Positions 42,130-51,144 of a stretch of DNA of 64,000 nt are shown piece after piece. The notes below the pieces were generated by a model, which was not told the DNA's origin, did no database searches, and saw only the letters and a list, made by a program, of their open reading frames with translations. A program made the translations under genes and the position numbers. The DNA is taken from positions 1 to 64,000 of the forward strand of contig JAKLKB010000041.1 of assembly GCA_023150835.1 (NCBI GenBank), in the 5' to 3' direction. Position 1 is the first letter of the stretch. Every line of letters starts with the position of its first letter. The DNA is from Myxococcota bacterium (GTDB lineage Bacteria; Myxococcota_C; UBA6777).

Positions 42130-44313
42130 ATGCCAAGTTATCTCATCCGAACACACCGTGGTTTAGAAGCGGTCGTCAGCGAAGAAGTCCGTCGATTGGG
42201 CGGAGAGGTCCAAAAAGAACTCGCAGGAACCCTGATCATCGAAGCCGACGAAGAGGCGTTGTACCGTATCGCCTTGGAGATGCGAACCGCGCAACGCCTG
42301 TATCTTCGGCTGCATAGCTTTCGCTGGAAACACGAAGACGACCTCTATCTCGAAGCCCAAAAAGTCGACTGGGGCCTTCATCTCAAAGCCAGTGGTCGGC
42401 TGCGCTGCGAAGCATATCTCCACGAAAGTGCGATGCAAAACAGTCACTTCGCAGCTTTACGGCTCAAAGACGCGATCGTCGATCAATTTTCCGACGATCA
42501 AGGCCGTCGCCCCGACGTCGACCGCGACAATCCCGATATCCTTGTCGTCTTGCAAGCACGCCATCAAGAAGCCGAGATCCTTCTGGATCTTGGAGGTGGG
42601 CCGTTGCGCTCATTTCCAAGCTGGCAAGGGCAGCTTCACAAAGGACAAAGCTGGCAGCACGCCGCAGCGATGCTCTCACAGGCAGGATGGGCCGATATCT
42701 ATCCTCACGGTGGAGCGGGGATCTTCTTGATCGAAGAAGCGTGGCCGCTTGCCGCAGAAGCCCTGCTCGAAGCGATCCACCTCACCCCCGGACTTTTGCG
42801 CGGAGAGATGGGGCTGCCCCGATGGTTGGGATGCAACAAGCCCCGTTGGCGCAAAGCATGGGAAGAGGCCGAAGAACGGCATAAACAAGCCCTCGAATCG
42901 TGGGAACACACGATCCATGCCTATGGCACATCTCACGCGGGTGTTCGGGGCTTACGCGACTTTTTGCGCGATCTCCGTCTGTCCCCCTTTCTTCGGCCTC
43001 GCTTCCTCGAATGGCCCGATCTTTCGTCGATTCTCGAACCTCACACCGATGCCTCCATCCCGGGCTACTTCTGCGCAGAGTTCCCTGCCTACGAAGAACT
43101 CCATCTCGCACAAGCCGTCCATCGGTACGCTTCTTTGGGCCAAGCCCTCAAACGCCACCTTCCCGGATGGAACGCCACGATCTACACCCCCCAACCTGAT
43201 CTCGGCCATCGTCTGAGCCTTCGCGCCCACAAAACACGACGCCACGCATGGCAAGAGGCCGAATACACCGCCCTTTCCATCACCATCCCCGCCCACACCG
43301 ACGACGCGCAAAGCCAAGATCCCGCACCCACCTACGTTTGGCAACACCACGAAGGCGCACAGATGTTTGCCAACCGCTTGCGCAAAAATCTCGACGGCCT
43401 CAAAGGCTGGCGCAAACAGCAAGAGGTCACCTGTTATCGGGCTTATGACGCTGAGATGAACGAATACAACGCAGCCATCGACGTGTATGAAGATCACGCC
43501 ATCATCCAAGAATACCAAGCCCCCTCCACCATAGACGCCCGCCGCGCCGAACAACGCCTGCACGATATCTTGCTCGTTGCTCCCGATATCCTCGATATCC
43601 CACGCGAACACATCTATTTCAAACAGCGCCGCAAACAAAAAGGCACAAACCAATACGAAAAACAGGCCGAAGAACAAGACTTTACCGAAGTCCGCGAAGG
43701 CGATCTGCGCTTTCTGGTCAACCTCACCGATTATCTCGATACCGGCTTGTTTTTGGATCACCGCACCGTCCGACGCTGGCTCCACAAAGAAGCCCAAGAC
43801 AAGGACTTTTTGAATCTGTTTTGCTACACAGGCACCGCAACGGTCCATGCAGCCGCAGGCGGCGCACGCAGCACGTGCAGCGTCGACCTCTCCAAAACCT
43901 ACCTGTTTTGGGCGCGTGAAAATATGAAGCACAATGGCTTTACACGCTCGAATCACCGCTACATCCAAGCCGACTGCTTGGTCTGGCTCGAACATACCGA
44001 AGAAACCTACGATCTGATCTTCCTTGATCCACCGACCTTTTCGAACTCAAAGCGCATGGAACAAACCCTCGACGTCCAACGCGACCACATCGCACTGCTT
44101 CAACACGCGCTGCGTTTGTTGCGTCCCGACGGACTCTTGCTGTTTTCCACCAACAAACTCGATTTCCAACTCGACACCGACGCGCTTCAAGCCCTTGATA
44201 CCACCGTCGAAGATGTCACCAAAGCCTCCATCCCACGAGACTTTCAGAGATCACCCAAGATCCACCGATGTTGGCGCATCCGACACGCCCACTCTTCGAC
44301 ACGTCGCAAATAG
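42130..44313 (+). CDS. rlmKL: RlmKL-type 23S rRNA methyltransferase with degenerate RlmL half
   Basis: 727 residues in the RlmL-RlmK order of the fused E. coli enzyme (about 700). Residues 1-155 are a THUMP-type RNA-binding region (RTHRGLEAVVSEEVRRLGG). In the RlmL half the SAM motif DPMCGSGT reads YPHGGAGIF (191-199) and the catalytic NPPY reads FPAY (318-321), so N2-methylation of G2445 seems unlikely. The RlmK half is intact: FLNLFCYTGTATVHAAAGG (about 559-577) and FLDPPTFSNSKRM (about 630), for m7G2069. Ribosome site TAGGAG. The identity of the fold is clear; loss of RlmL activity is inferred from motifs. Confidence 0.88.
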   Translation: MPSYLIRTHRGLEAVVSEEVRRLGGEVQKELAGTLIIEADEEALYRIALEMRTAQRLYLRLHSFRWKHEDDLYLEAQKVDWGLHLKASGRLRCEAYLHESAMQNSHFAALRLKDAIVDQFSDDQGRRPDVDRDNPDILVVLQARHQEAEILLDLGGGPLRSFPSWQGQLHKGQSWQHAAAMLSQAGWADIYPHGGAGIFLIEEAWPLAAEALLEAIHLTPGLLRGEMGLPRWLGCNKPRWRKAWEEAEERHKQALESWEHTIHAYGTSHAGVRGLRDFLRDLRLSPFLRPRFLEWPDLSSILEPHTDASIPGYFCAEFPAYEELHLAQAVHRYASLGQALKRHLPGWNATIYTPQPDLGHRLSLRAHKTRRHAWQEAEYTALSITIPAHTDDAQSQDPAPTYVWQHHEGAQMFANRLRKNLDGLKGWRKQQEVTCYRAYDAEMNEYNAAIDVYEDHAIIQEYQAPSTIDARRAEQRLHDILLVAPDILDIPREHIYFKQRRKQKGTNQYEKQAEEQDFTEVREGDLRFLVNLTDYLDTGLFLDHRTVRRWLHKEAQDKDFLNLFCYTGTATVHAAAGGARSTCSVDLSKTYLFWARENMKHNGFTRSNHRYIQADCLVWLEHTEETYDLIFLDPPTFSNSKRMEQTLDVQRDHIALLQHALRLLRPDGLLLFSTNKLDFQLDTDALQALDTTVEDVTKASIPRDFQRSPKIHRCWRIRHAHSSTRRK

Positions 44314-44370
44314 CCTGATTTTTGTCGTCTTGTCCTGTTGTGTAGGATGGAGACGATAGAAGCGGATGCC

Positions 44371-44862
44371 CTAACTCTCCCATGATTCGCCAACTTGAGC
44401 TAAGGCATTTCGCAAAAAGGACTCTTCGAGATACAAACCTGCGCGGAGAATTTCTCGAAAAATGGGCGCAGCTTGCGGCACAACTCCTATCTTTTTAGCC
44501 AAGAGGATCAACCCGATCGTCCCAAGAACAGGCACGCCAAGAGCCTTGGCGCATTGCCTTGCTTTTGCATCGTCGAGTACGGCGATCCAACCCGCGTGTT
44601 CCAACACAAGGCTCAAGACAGAGGATTCGCCCACACCAAGCCCCCATTCAAGGATGGTTGTCGGGATGTTTGTCGAAGCACGTTGCCCCCATCCCGCAAA
44701 AACAGCTCGAAAGGCAGGATCGTTCGGTGGGCCTTGCAATATCTCCGATGCAACAGCATCGGGAAGCCAACACTCCGACGCCAACAACAGCGCAAGATCA
44801 AGCCTTCCGATCTTTGCGAGAATGATCGTTGGTGACGCATCGAACACCAAAATGCGGCTCAA
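44371..44862 (-). CDS. PIN-domain toxin (DUF3368-like)
   Basis: A 163-residue PIN-fold ribonuclease: the N-terminal acidic residue in ILVFDASPTIILAKIG (Asp8), SEIL in the second strand, and VLDDAKARQCAKALGVPVLG carrying the second acidic pair. GTIGLILLAKKIGVVP is typical of DUF3368 proteins. It would cleave RNA when free. The ATG overlaps the stop of the upstream UPF0175 gene by four bases (44859-44862), the usual layout of a type II pair. Confidence 0.85.
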   Translation of the reverse strand: MSRILVFDASPTIILAKIGRLDLALLLASECWLPDAVASEILQGPPNDPAFRAVFAGWGQRASTNIPTTILEWGLGVGESSVLSLVLEHAGWIAVLDDAKARQCAKALGVPVLGTIGLILLAKKIGVVPQAAPIFREILRAGLYLEESFLRNALAQVGESWES

Positions 44863-45107
44863 AGACAGAGTTCCTTCGCGATGTCTTCTTCGTTGACTTG
44901 GAAAGGCGATACCTGAAAACGCCTCAACGCCTCAAGAAAAGCACTCCGAGAGAGTCCTGCGATCTCCGCAGCCCGTTCTTGCGAGATATTCTTCATCTCA
45001 TACCATTTGACCGCAGCAGCCAAGCGCAATTCTTGACGGAAGCCTTCGGGATCTTCGCGCAGCGTTCCTAGCACGCTTTCAGGGAAATCAATTGTGATGT
45101 GTACCAT
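44859..45107 (-). CDS. UPF0175 antitoxin
   Basis: An 82-residue UPF0175 protein. The DNA-binding part reads AAVKWYEMKNISQERAAEIA followed by GLSRSAFLEALRRF, a helix-turn-helix typical of the family, and the C-terminus VSPFQVNEEDIAKEL would wrap the toxin. A strong ribosome site (GGAGG) precedes ATG 45107. It is encoded directly before the PIN toxin and probably represses the pair's promoter. Confidence 0.88.
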   Translation of the reverse strand: MVHITIDFPESVLGTLREDPEGFRQELRLAAAVKWYEMKNISQERAAEIAGLSRSAFLEALRRFQVSPFQVNEEDIAKELCL

Positions 45108-45374
45108 TTATTTATCCTCCAAATCTGCTCCACCAAGAAGCCGATCGATGCGCTACCGCGCTTGGGTTGCTGTGGTGGTGCTCCTCTTTGCTCATTGCCC
45201 GCATACGGACCGATTTATCTCATTTCTCTAGGTCCTTGTCCAACCTATCCCGCTCGGTGGCGGGGTGTGGGGTGGAATCCCGCAACAACAAAGATCCCCT
45301 CACAAAAAGATCGGGATTGTGGAAGAGTTGAAGGAGCGATGTGGCGGGGGAAGGCCGGGCGAAGGGGCTCTCGA

Positions 45375-46004
45375 TCAAGCGTGGAGATGTTCGCGGCGAA
45401 AGATGGAATGGAGGGGGACGACTTGTGGATGGTTTTGGTCGAGGTCACAAAGATGTTCGTAGTGTTCCCACGCAAGGCTCCAATCTTTGCGTTGGAGGGC
45501 ATAACGGCACCACATCCGATAAAAGGCGATGGCTTCGGTGGTATGGAAGTTTTGTTGATCTGGCGAAAGCAGTTGTAGATGCCGTTTTTTGCCAAAGATC
45601 ATCTCGAATTCTTCGAACTGTTCGCGGCGCAGCAACATCTCACCATAAGCACAAACACCGAACAAATAATGCGGAAACAACTCGTATGTCTTGATCACCC
45701 AATAACGTTGAGAAGCGATGTCTCCGATGGCACCGTAGGCATGGGCCGTTGCATTGTAGATCTGAGGGACGTGAGGAAACTGTTCTCGCAAGGCTTCGAG
45801 ACGGGGCAAGGCCGCTTCAGGATCAGACGAAACGCTCGACAGGACCGAGACGATCGCTTCGCGGGTTTCCAAAGGAAGCTGTTCAAATTCGTGATCGGGA
45901 GCGTCGTCAGAGATACGTGGGGACAGAAAAGCACGCGGACGACGCGCAACAGACGGGGCAAGGGTTCGAGTTCTTGTTCTTTTCTGGGCTCTTTTCGACA
46001 ACAT
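45375..46004 (-). CDS. Tetratricopeptide-like protein, unknown role
   Basis: A 209-residue soluble protein. The first 35 residues are basic and Arg/Thr-rich. From about 50 to 190 there are paired helices of TPR type (RLEALREQFPHVPQIYNATA, AHAYGAIGDIASQRYWVIKT, WSLAWEHYEHLCDLDQNHP). No signal peptide or catalytic motif. ATG 46004 is chosen over an upstream TTG because of a nearly ideal ribosome site (AAGGAGGG) seven bases before it. It lies alone on the minus strand upstream of the toxin-antitoxin pair. 45108-45374 between them holds no gene. Confidence 0.75.
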   Translation of the reverse strand: MLSKRAQKRTRTRTLAPSVARRPRAFLSPRISDDAPDHEFEQLPLETREAIVSVLSSVSSDPEAALPRLEALREQFPHVPQIYNATAHAYGAIGDIASQRYWVIKTYELFPHYLFGVCAYGEMLLRREQFEEFEMIFGKKRHLQLLSPDQQNFHTTEAIAFYRMWCRYALQRKDWSLAWEHYEHLCDLDQNHPQVVPLHSIFRREHLHA

Positions 46005-46602
46005 CGCCAACCCTCCTTGTGTTAGACGGACGATCTACTTGGCACCAAATACCTGACTCCTTTACGTTTCCATCGACACGGTGTGTTGTCGCAAACCCAA
46101 ACACCCCCTACAGCGGGGCTTGGTGCGACCACACAAACGCCAAACAGGAACAGAAGCAACGACAAGCAAGTGTCGTTTGAGGAACAAAAAACCATCGGAC
46201 CATAAGTTAAGAACGCGGCAAGACCCAAAACGTTTCACTTCTGAAACAAGAAAACCATTGTCGCCCCTTTGCAGAGGCCGTACCACCCAGCGCAAAGGCA
46301 TCTCTTGAGCCTAGAGCAAGAAGACTCCCCTCCCCGATGCCCAGCCCAGAGGTATGGCACAGATCCAAATCGATGGCAAGTTTTCTTTTCAAAGGTGTGA
46401 CATCTCTGTCTGATCCGTCGTATGTGCCTGCCAAGATGTCGCACATCAAAAACGCCAACCGCCGAGAAGAACGAAACGAAACAAGCTGAGTCTAAGCAAT
46501 CCATGCGGACTTGCTTGACAGGTCGAGGCTTCTCTCTTTAATGTGGGAGGCCGATGAGGAAGGCTTGTTGTGCGCTTGAGGCGGTTGGAGACGAGGGATC
46601 GG
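46005..46602. other. Gene-free divergent region before TRAP operon
   Basis: A 598-bp gap between the TPR-like gene (minus) and tatT (plus). Small ORFs on both strands have unlike composition and no ribosome sites. A GTTTCA/TGAAAC palindrome lies near 46228-46243. The TRAP operon promoter should be here, but I see no strong boxes. Confidence 0.45.
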
Positions 46603-47535
46603 ATGAAACGAAGTGGTGTGTTGTTGTGGGTGGTTGGGTTGGGTTGGATGATGACGGGCTGTACGTCTTTTTTGGTCAACTCGACCAAGCCCGTGATGGC
46701 GACGATGATCATCAAGCCCGCATTTAAGACCTTTTTGCAAGAAGAAGATCTGGATCTGGCGAAAAGCGCGATTGGAGGGCAGATCAAACTGGCCGAGATC
46801 ATGCGCGAAAATATGCCCGAAGATCCGGACTTGGCGTTGCTGTTGTGCCAAGGCTTCGCCAGCTACGGACAATTGTTCGAGGCGGATCGCGATCTGCTGA
46901 AGTTCAAGGGCGACGAAAAATCGGACAAAGAAGCCAAAGCGATGACGAGTCGGATCCGACGGTATGCCATACGTGGCCGCGCTTTTTGTTTGGAGATCCT
47001 CGAAAAGCGCTTCAAAGGCTTTACAGACGCAGCCCTCAAAGGCAGCGCGGATTTCAACAAGCTGCTCGAACAAGCGCGTCTGGAGGATGTGCCGTTTTTG
47101 TTTTGGCTTGGCTATGCGTGGGGATACGCTGTGATCAATGGCTTGACAGAGCCCGAGTTGGTGGCCCAAATCCCCCAAATCAAGGCCGTCATGGAGCGCG
47201 TCGTTCAATTAAAAGAAGATTATTTTCATGGAGCGGGGCATCTGTTTTTGGGGACGCTGTACGCGCAATCCAAGATGTTTGGGGGCGATTTGACCAAAGC
47301 CGAGACGCACTTTGACAAGGCCGAACAGTTTTCTCAAAAAAAGATGCTATTGTTGTACTACTTTAAGGCTCGGTTTTTTTCGGGGCAGAAGAACGATACG
47401 GCTGGTTGCAAAAAGATGATCAAAGATATCCAATCCACCGACTTGTCCATCGCCCCAGACCTCAAGTTGGTGAATCAGCTTGCCAAAAAGCAGGCCGAAG
47501 TCGCACAAAAACACATCGACGAGTTTTGCCCCTAA
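46603..47535 (+). CDS. TRAP transporter TatT-type TPR lipoprotein
   Basis: A 310-residue lipoprotein: signal peptide with lipobox MMTGC. The mature part is all-helical and matches the TatT family (TPR-associated TRAP transporter component, first described in Treponema pallidum, where it pairs with the DctP homologue TatP). Motifs include LLLCQGFASYGQLFEAD, FLFWLGYAWGYAV and GAGHLFLGTLYAQSKMFGGD. TatT trimers are thought to help deliver a hydrophobic ligand to the TRAP binding protein. ATG 46603 has a GAGACGAGGGA site; the frame opens at 46570. dctP starts 43 bp downstream, so this is the first gene of a TRAP operon. Confidence 0.88.
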   Translation: MKRSGVLLWVVGLGWMMTGCTSFLVNSTKPVMATMIIKPAFKTFLQEEDLDLAKSAIGGQIKLAEIMRENMPEDPDLALLLCQGFASYGQLFEADRDLLKFKGDEKSDKEAKAMTSRIRRYAIRGRAFCLEILEKRFKGFTDAALKGSADFNKLLEQARLEDVPFLFWLGYAWGYAVINGLTEPELVAQIPQIKAVMERVVQLKEDYFHGAGHLFLGTLYAQSKMFGGDLTKAETHFDKAEQFSQKKMLLLYYFKARFFSGQKNDTAGCKKMIKDIQSTDLSIAPDLKLVNQLAKKQAEVAQKHIDEFCP

Positions 47536-47578
47536 CATCAAGTAAAAACAGATCAAAGATCGAGGAGGTTTTGAGTCC

Positions 47579-48577
47579 ATGAAGAAAGTTCTGTGTTTGT
47601 TGGGCCTTGTGGCGTGGATGTGGGGAGCGCAAAGCGCACACGCCAAGAAATACACGTTTCGGATCGCAACACTCGCCCCGGGAGATTCGAGTTGGGGCCG
47701 CGTGTTTATCAAGATGCGGCGAGATCTTTTGCGCGAAAGCAAGGGCCAAATCCATATCAAGTTCTATCCCGATGGGCGGATGGGGGATGAAAAGCTGGTG
47801 GTCAACAAGATGAAGCTCGGCCAGCTACATGGGGCATCGATCACCTCGATCGGCTTGGCGCAGATCGTCCCTTCCGTGCTTTTGCTGCAACAACCCGCTC
47901 TGTTTCGTAGCTACAAAGAACTCGATTATGTGCGCGAAAAGATGGATGCGGAGCTGCGCGCCCAGTTTGTCGAGAAAGGCTTTGTGCTGCTCGGTTGGGG
48001 AGATATGGGCTATGTGTACCTGTATTCCAAGCAACCGATCGACAGCGTGGAAAAGCTTAAAAGCACCAAGATCTGGGGATGGACCGACGATCCGATTACC
48101 AAACAATTCAGCGAAAGCTCGGGGATCACGCCACATATGCTCGGGATCTTGGATGTGCGATCTTCCCTTCAGACGGGCGCCATCGATACCGTGATCGGAA
48201 CGCCTTTGTCGATCATCGCGATGCAATGGCACTCTTATCTCAAGTATCGCGTCAAATACCGCTTTGCGATCGGCGTCGGCGCAACGGTGATCACCAAAAA
48301 GAGTTTTGATCGCCTGCCAAAAGAACTCCAAGACATCGTGTTACGTGTCTCCCAAAAACACCACACCAACTTGATCCAAGTGATCCGCCGCGACAACAAC
48401 CGCGCCCTCAAAGTCCTCACCAAGCGCGGCTTGGAACACATCACCGTCCCCGCCGCCGAGAAAAAGCTGATCCGCCAGCTTTCTCGAAAAACGTGGGATT
48501 ACTTCACAGACAAACTGTTCTCCAAAGCCGATCTCGACAAAGTCAAAGGCTTGCTCAAAGAGTTTCGCAAAAAATAA
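47579..48577 (+). CDS. dctP: TRAP transporter substrate-binding protein DctP
   Basis: A 332-residue periplasmic binding protein. After a signal peptide ending SAHAKK come DctP family landmarks: FRIATLAPGDSSWGRVFIKM, IKFYPDGRMGDEKLVVNKMK, YLYSKQPIDSVEKLKSTKIW and TVIGTPLSIIAMQWHSYLKY. In the well-studied members a conserved Arg in the third region binds the carboxylate of the ligand; I cannot point to a clear equivalent, so the substrate may not be a simple organic acid. Pairing with TatT supports that. Strong ribosome site (GAGGAGGT). It is rich in GATC sites (20 in 999 bp). Confidence 0.93.
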   Translation: MKKVLCLLGLVAWMWGAQSAHAKKYTFRIATLAPGDSSWGRVFIKMRRDLLRESKGQIHIKFYPDGRMGDEKLVVNKMKLGQLHGASITSIGLAQIVPSVLLLQQPALFRSYKELDYVREKMDAELRAQFVEKGFVLLGWGDMGYVYLYSKQPIDSVEKLKSTKIWGWTDDPITKQFSESSGITPHMLGILDVRSSLQTGAIDTVIGTPLSIIAMQWHSYLKYRVKYRFAIGVGATVITKKSFDRLPKELQDIVLRVSQKHHTNLIQVIRRDNNRALKVLTKRGLEHITVPAAEKKLIRQLSRKTWDYFTDKLFSKADLDKVKGLLKEFRKK

Positions 48578-48658
48578 CAGCCCTTCTGGATATCCCCCAC
48601 AGACCTCGGTATCCACACACCCCAGCACCCACACTCTACGACAAAAGCGGCAAAAACG

Positions 48659-49312
48659 ATGAAAACATGGTTACAGCGATGGAGTCAGGCGGACGCGATC
48701 GTGCAAAAGATCGAGCGAAGCATCCTTGTATGGGGGATGTTGACGATCTTGTTGACGGGCGTCATGGACATTGGTTTGCGTTTGGCATTGGGCTGGGGTC
48801 TGGGTTTTGCGGACACACTCGCTCGCCAGATCACCGTATGGCTCGGGTTGTTTGGTGCAGCGTTGGCAACAAGCCACGTTGAACACATCAATATCGACGC
48901 ATTTAGTCGGATATTGCGACGACGCGGACTCCAGATCAACCAGATCGCGGTCGGCTTGGCCTGTGTTTTCATGAGTGGGGCGCTAACCTATTACGCGATC
49001 AAGCTGGTGCAGTTTTATCGAGGCAACACCAGCAGCGTCGTCACACTCGGATACATCGACATCGCGACATGGTGGTTGCTGTTGGCGTTCCCGATCAGCT
49101 TTGGTGTGATGACGTCGCGTTATCTGTTGCACACGCTCGAATACCTGTATGCCTTACGCGGCGATCCGTTGCCTTGGTCTTACGTCACAACACGGATGGA
49201 AGAAGAACTTTCTCGGCGCGAAGGCACGGAGGTATCGCCTTCAACGCAAGCCGCATCCGCTTCGGCTTCTTCTTCGGCCTCAGCCCACCGCGCAGAGGGA
49301 GGTGACGCATGA
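48659..49312 (+). CDS. dctQ: TRAP transporter small permease DctQ
   Basis: A 217-residue membrane protein with four hydrophobic helices (about 23-45, 55-80, 98-120, 140-165) and the DctQ signature around VWLGLFGAALATSHVEHINI. The C-terminal 40 residues are a Glu/Arg then Ser/Ala-rich cytoplasmic tail not usual in the family. The gene lies 81 bp after dctP and its stop overlaps the dctM start (ATGA). Confidence 0.9.
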   Translation: MKTWLQRWSQADAIVQKIERSILVWGMLTILLTGVMDIGLRLALGWGLGFADTLARQITVWLGLFGAALATSHVEHINIDAFSRILRRRGLQINQIAVGLACVFMSGALTYYAIKLVQFYRGNTSSVVTLGYIDIATWWLLLAFPISFGVMTSRYLLHTLEYLYALRGDPLPWSYVTTRMEEELSRREGTEVSPSTQAASASASSSASAHRAEGGDA

Positions 49313-51144
49313 TCGCTTTGTATCTCTTGCTGTTGGTGTTGGCGCTGTTTGGCTTGCCGCTGTATATGGTGATCGGCGGTTTTGCGATGTTGATGGGGAT
49401 TCAACTCGGCCAAGATCCAGCGACCTTTTTTACCCAAGGATACGGGATGTTGGCGGATTCACCAACACTGGTCAGCATCCCGTTGTTCACCTTTGCGGGC
49501 TACTTGATGGCCGAAAGCAAGACGGGTGAGCGGCTGGTGCGATTGTTCGATGCGTTGCTCGGCTGGCTGCCGGGGGGACTGACGATCCAGATCGTGGTGG
49601 TCTGTTCGTTCTTTACGATCTTTACGGGTGCATCGGGTGTAACGATCATCGCGCTTGGGATGTTATTGTATCCTGTATTGCTCAAGTCGCATTATCCCGA
49701 AGAATACGCCTTGGGGCTGTTGACCGCGTCGGGCTCGCTCGGCCTGCTGTTGCCGCCCAGTTTGCCGCTGATCATCTACGGCGTGATCGCCAAAACCGAT
49801 ATCCGTGCGCTGTTTTGGGCGGGGATCCTCCCCGGGATCTTGATGATGGCGGTGTTGGTGTTTCACGGGATCTGGGTCAACGTCCACCATACCCCCGGAA
49901 AACAAGGCGGAATGATCGCTTATTTCAAAGCTGTAGGCGAAGGCTTGTTGTTGCTTGTGTTGGTGGTGGGCGTGGGAGGGTTGGCCTTTAGCTTTGTTCC
50001 GATCCGATGGTTAATGGGCGGTGTGGCTGGGGTGACAGTGCTTTTTTTCGCATGGAGTATCTTTCTGCCCAAGCATCCGCTGTTTGAAAAATACACCTTG
50101 CTTGGTGCGCTGCGCGAGTCCAAGTGGGAAGCTGCATTGCCCCTATTGATCGGCTTTTTGCTACTCAATCAAGTCGTGGGGATCCCTGAGATCGCCTTGT
50201 TGACGACCGCTTACATCTTTGTGGTCGAGGTTTGGATCTATCGGGATCTTGGGATCGTGCGCGATATCCCCCGTGTGAGCTTCCTTTCGCTCAAACTGGT
50301 GGGTTCGATCATCTTGATCCTGATGAGCGCGCTCGCCCTGAGCAACTTGTTGATCCTCCAAGAAGTCCCCGACAAACTCTTTGAAGCCATTAAGCCCGTC
50401 ATTACGAACAAATGGATGTTCTTGTTGGCCCTCAACCTTTTTCTGTTGTTGGTCGGGTGCTTGTTGGATATCTTTTCTGCGATCCTTGTGGTGGTTCCGT
50501 TGGTCGTGCCGCTGGCCAATCGCTTTGGCGTGGACCCCGTTCATCTCGGCATCGTGTTTCTCGCCAATCTCGAACTCGGCTACATGACGCCCCCCGTCGG
50601 AATCAACTTGTTTATCTCCAGCATGACCTTCAAAAAGCCCGTCCTTGCGCTCTATCGGATATCGCTTCCGTTCTTGGGGCTGTTGGGCATCGCCTTGGTG
50701 CTGATCACCTACATCCCCGCGCTCAGCTTGTGGTTGCCTCAAGTCACAGGAGCCACACAACGCGCCCTCCCGAACCTCGATCAAAACCAACCCTCCCAAC
50801 GCCGCAACGAGATGATGGATCTGCTCAAAGATGACGACGACAAAGACGGAAAGAAAGACGGAAAGAAAGACGGAAAGAAGGGCAAAGCCAAAGACGACAC
50901 AAGCGATATCGACGACGAAGAAGACAGCCCCGCTTCGCCCAAAAAACGAGGCCCAATACCACCTGCCCCCACCCCCGCAAACGACGGTGGCATCGCCCCT
51001 GACACTACGCCCGCAAACGGCGGTGGCATCGCCCCTGAGACCGCTCCGTCCGATGCGGCTTCACCCAAAGAAAAAGCCTCCCCACGTAAGCCTCCACCCA
51101 CCCGTAAAAAAGCCAAAAGTAACGAGGACGACGAAGAACCTTGA
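49309..51144 (+). CDS. dctM: TRAP transporter large permease DctM with charged tail
   Basis: A 611-residue DctM; typical members have about 430. The transport core shows LVSIPLFTFAGYLMAESKTG, ASGSLGLLLPPSLPLIIYG and YMTPPVGINLFISSMTF, the conserved loops of the family. Two parts are unusual: an extra membrane region of about 80 residues in the middle (near 215-300), and a C-terminal tail of about 125 residues with a DGKKDGKKDGKK repeat, acidic runs and Pro/Ala-rich segments. The tail would be cytoplasmic or periplasmic depending on helix count. It imports substrate using a Na+ or H+ gradient. Good ribosome site (GGGAGGTGA). Confidence 0.92.
   Translation: MIALYLLLLVLALFGLPLYMVIGGFAMLMGIQLGQDPATFFTQGYGMLADSPTLVSIPLFTFAGYLMAESKTGERLVRLFDALLGWLPGGLTIQIVVVCSFFTIFTGASGVTIIALGMLLYPVLLKSHYPEEYALGLLTASGSLGLLLPPSLPLIIYGVIAKTDIRALFWAGILPGILMMAVLVFHGIWVNVHHTPGKQGGMIAYFKAVGEGLLLLVLVVGVGGLAFSFVPIRWLMGGVAGVTVLFFAWSIFLPKHPLFEKYTLLGALRESKWEAALPLLIGFLLLNQVVGIPEIALLTTAYIFVVEVWIYRDLGIVRDIPRVSFLSLKLVGSIILILMSALALSNLLILQEVPDKLFEAIKPVITNKWMFLLALNLFLLLVGCLLDIFSAILVVVPLVVPLANRFGVDPVHLGIVFLANLELGYMTPPVGINLFISSMTFKKPVLALYRISLPFLGLLGIALVLITYIPALSLWLPQVTGATQRALPNLDQNQPSQRRNEMMDLLKDDDDKDGKKDGKKDGKKGKAKDDTSDIDDEEDSPASPKKRGPIPPAPTPANDGGIAPDTTPANGGGIAPETAPSDAASPKEKASPRKPPPTRKKAKSNEDDEEP

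Noticed and set aside
42952..43995. 347-residue antisense ORF within rlmKL
   Set aside because: Shadow of a conserved coding frame; no ribosome site and no recognisable motif.
46492..47208. 238-residue antisense ORF over tatT
   Set aside because: The plus-strand frame has a signal peptide, lipobox and TatT family pattern; this one is its mirror.
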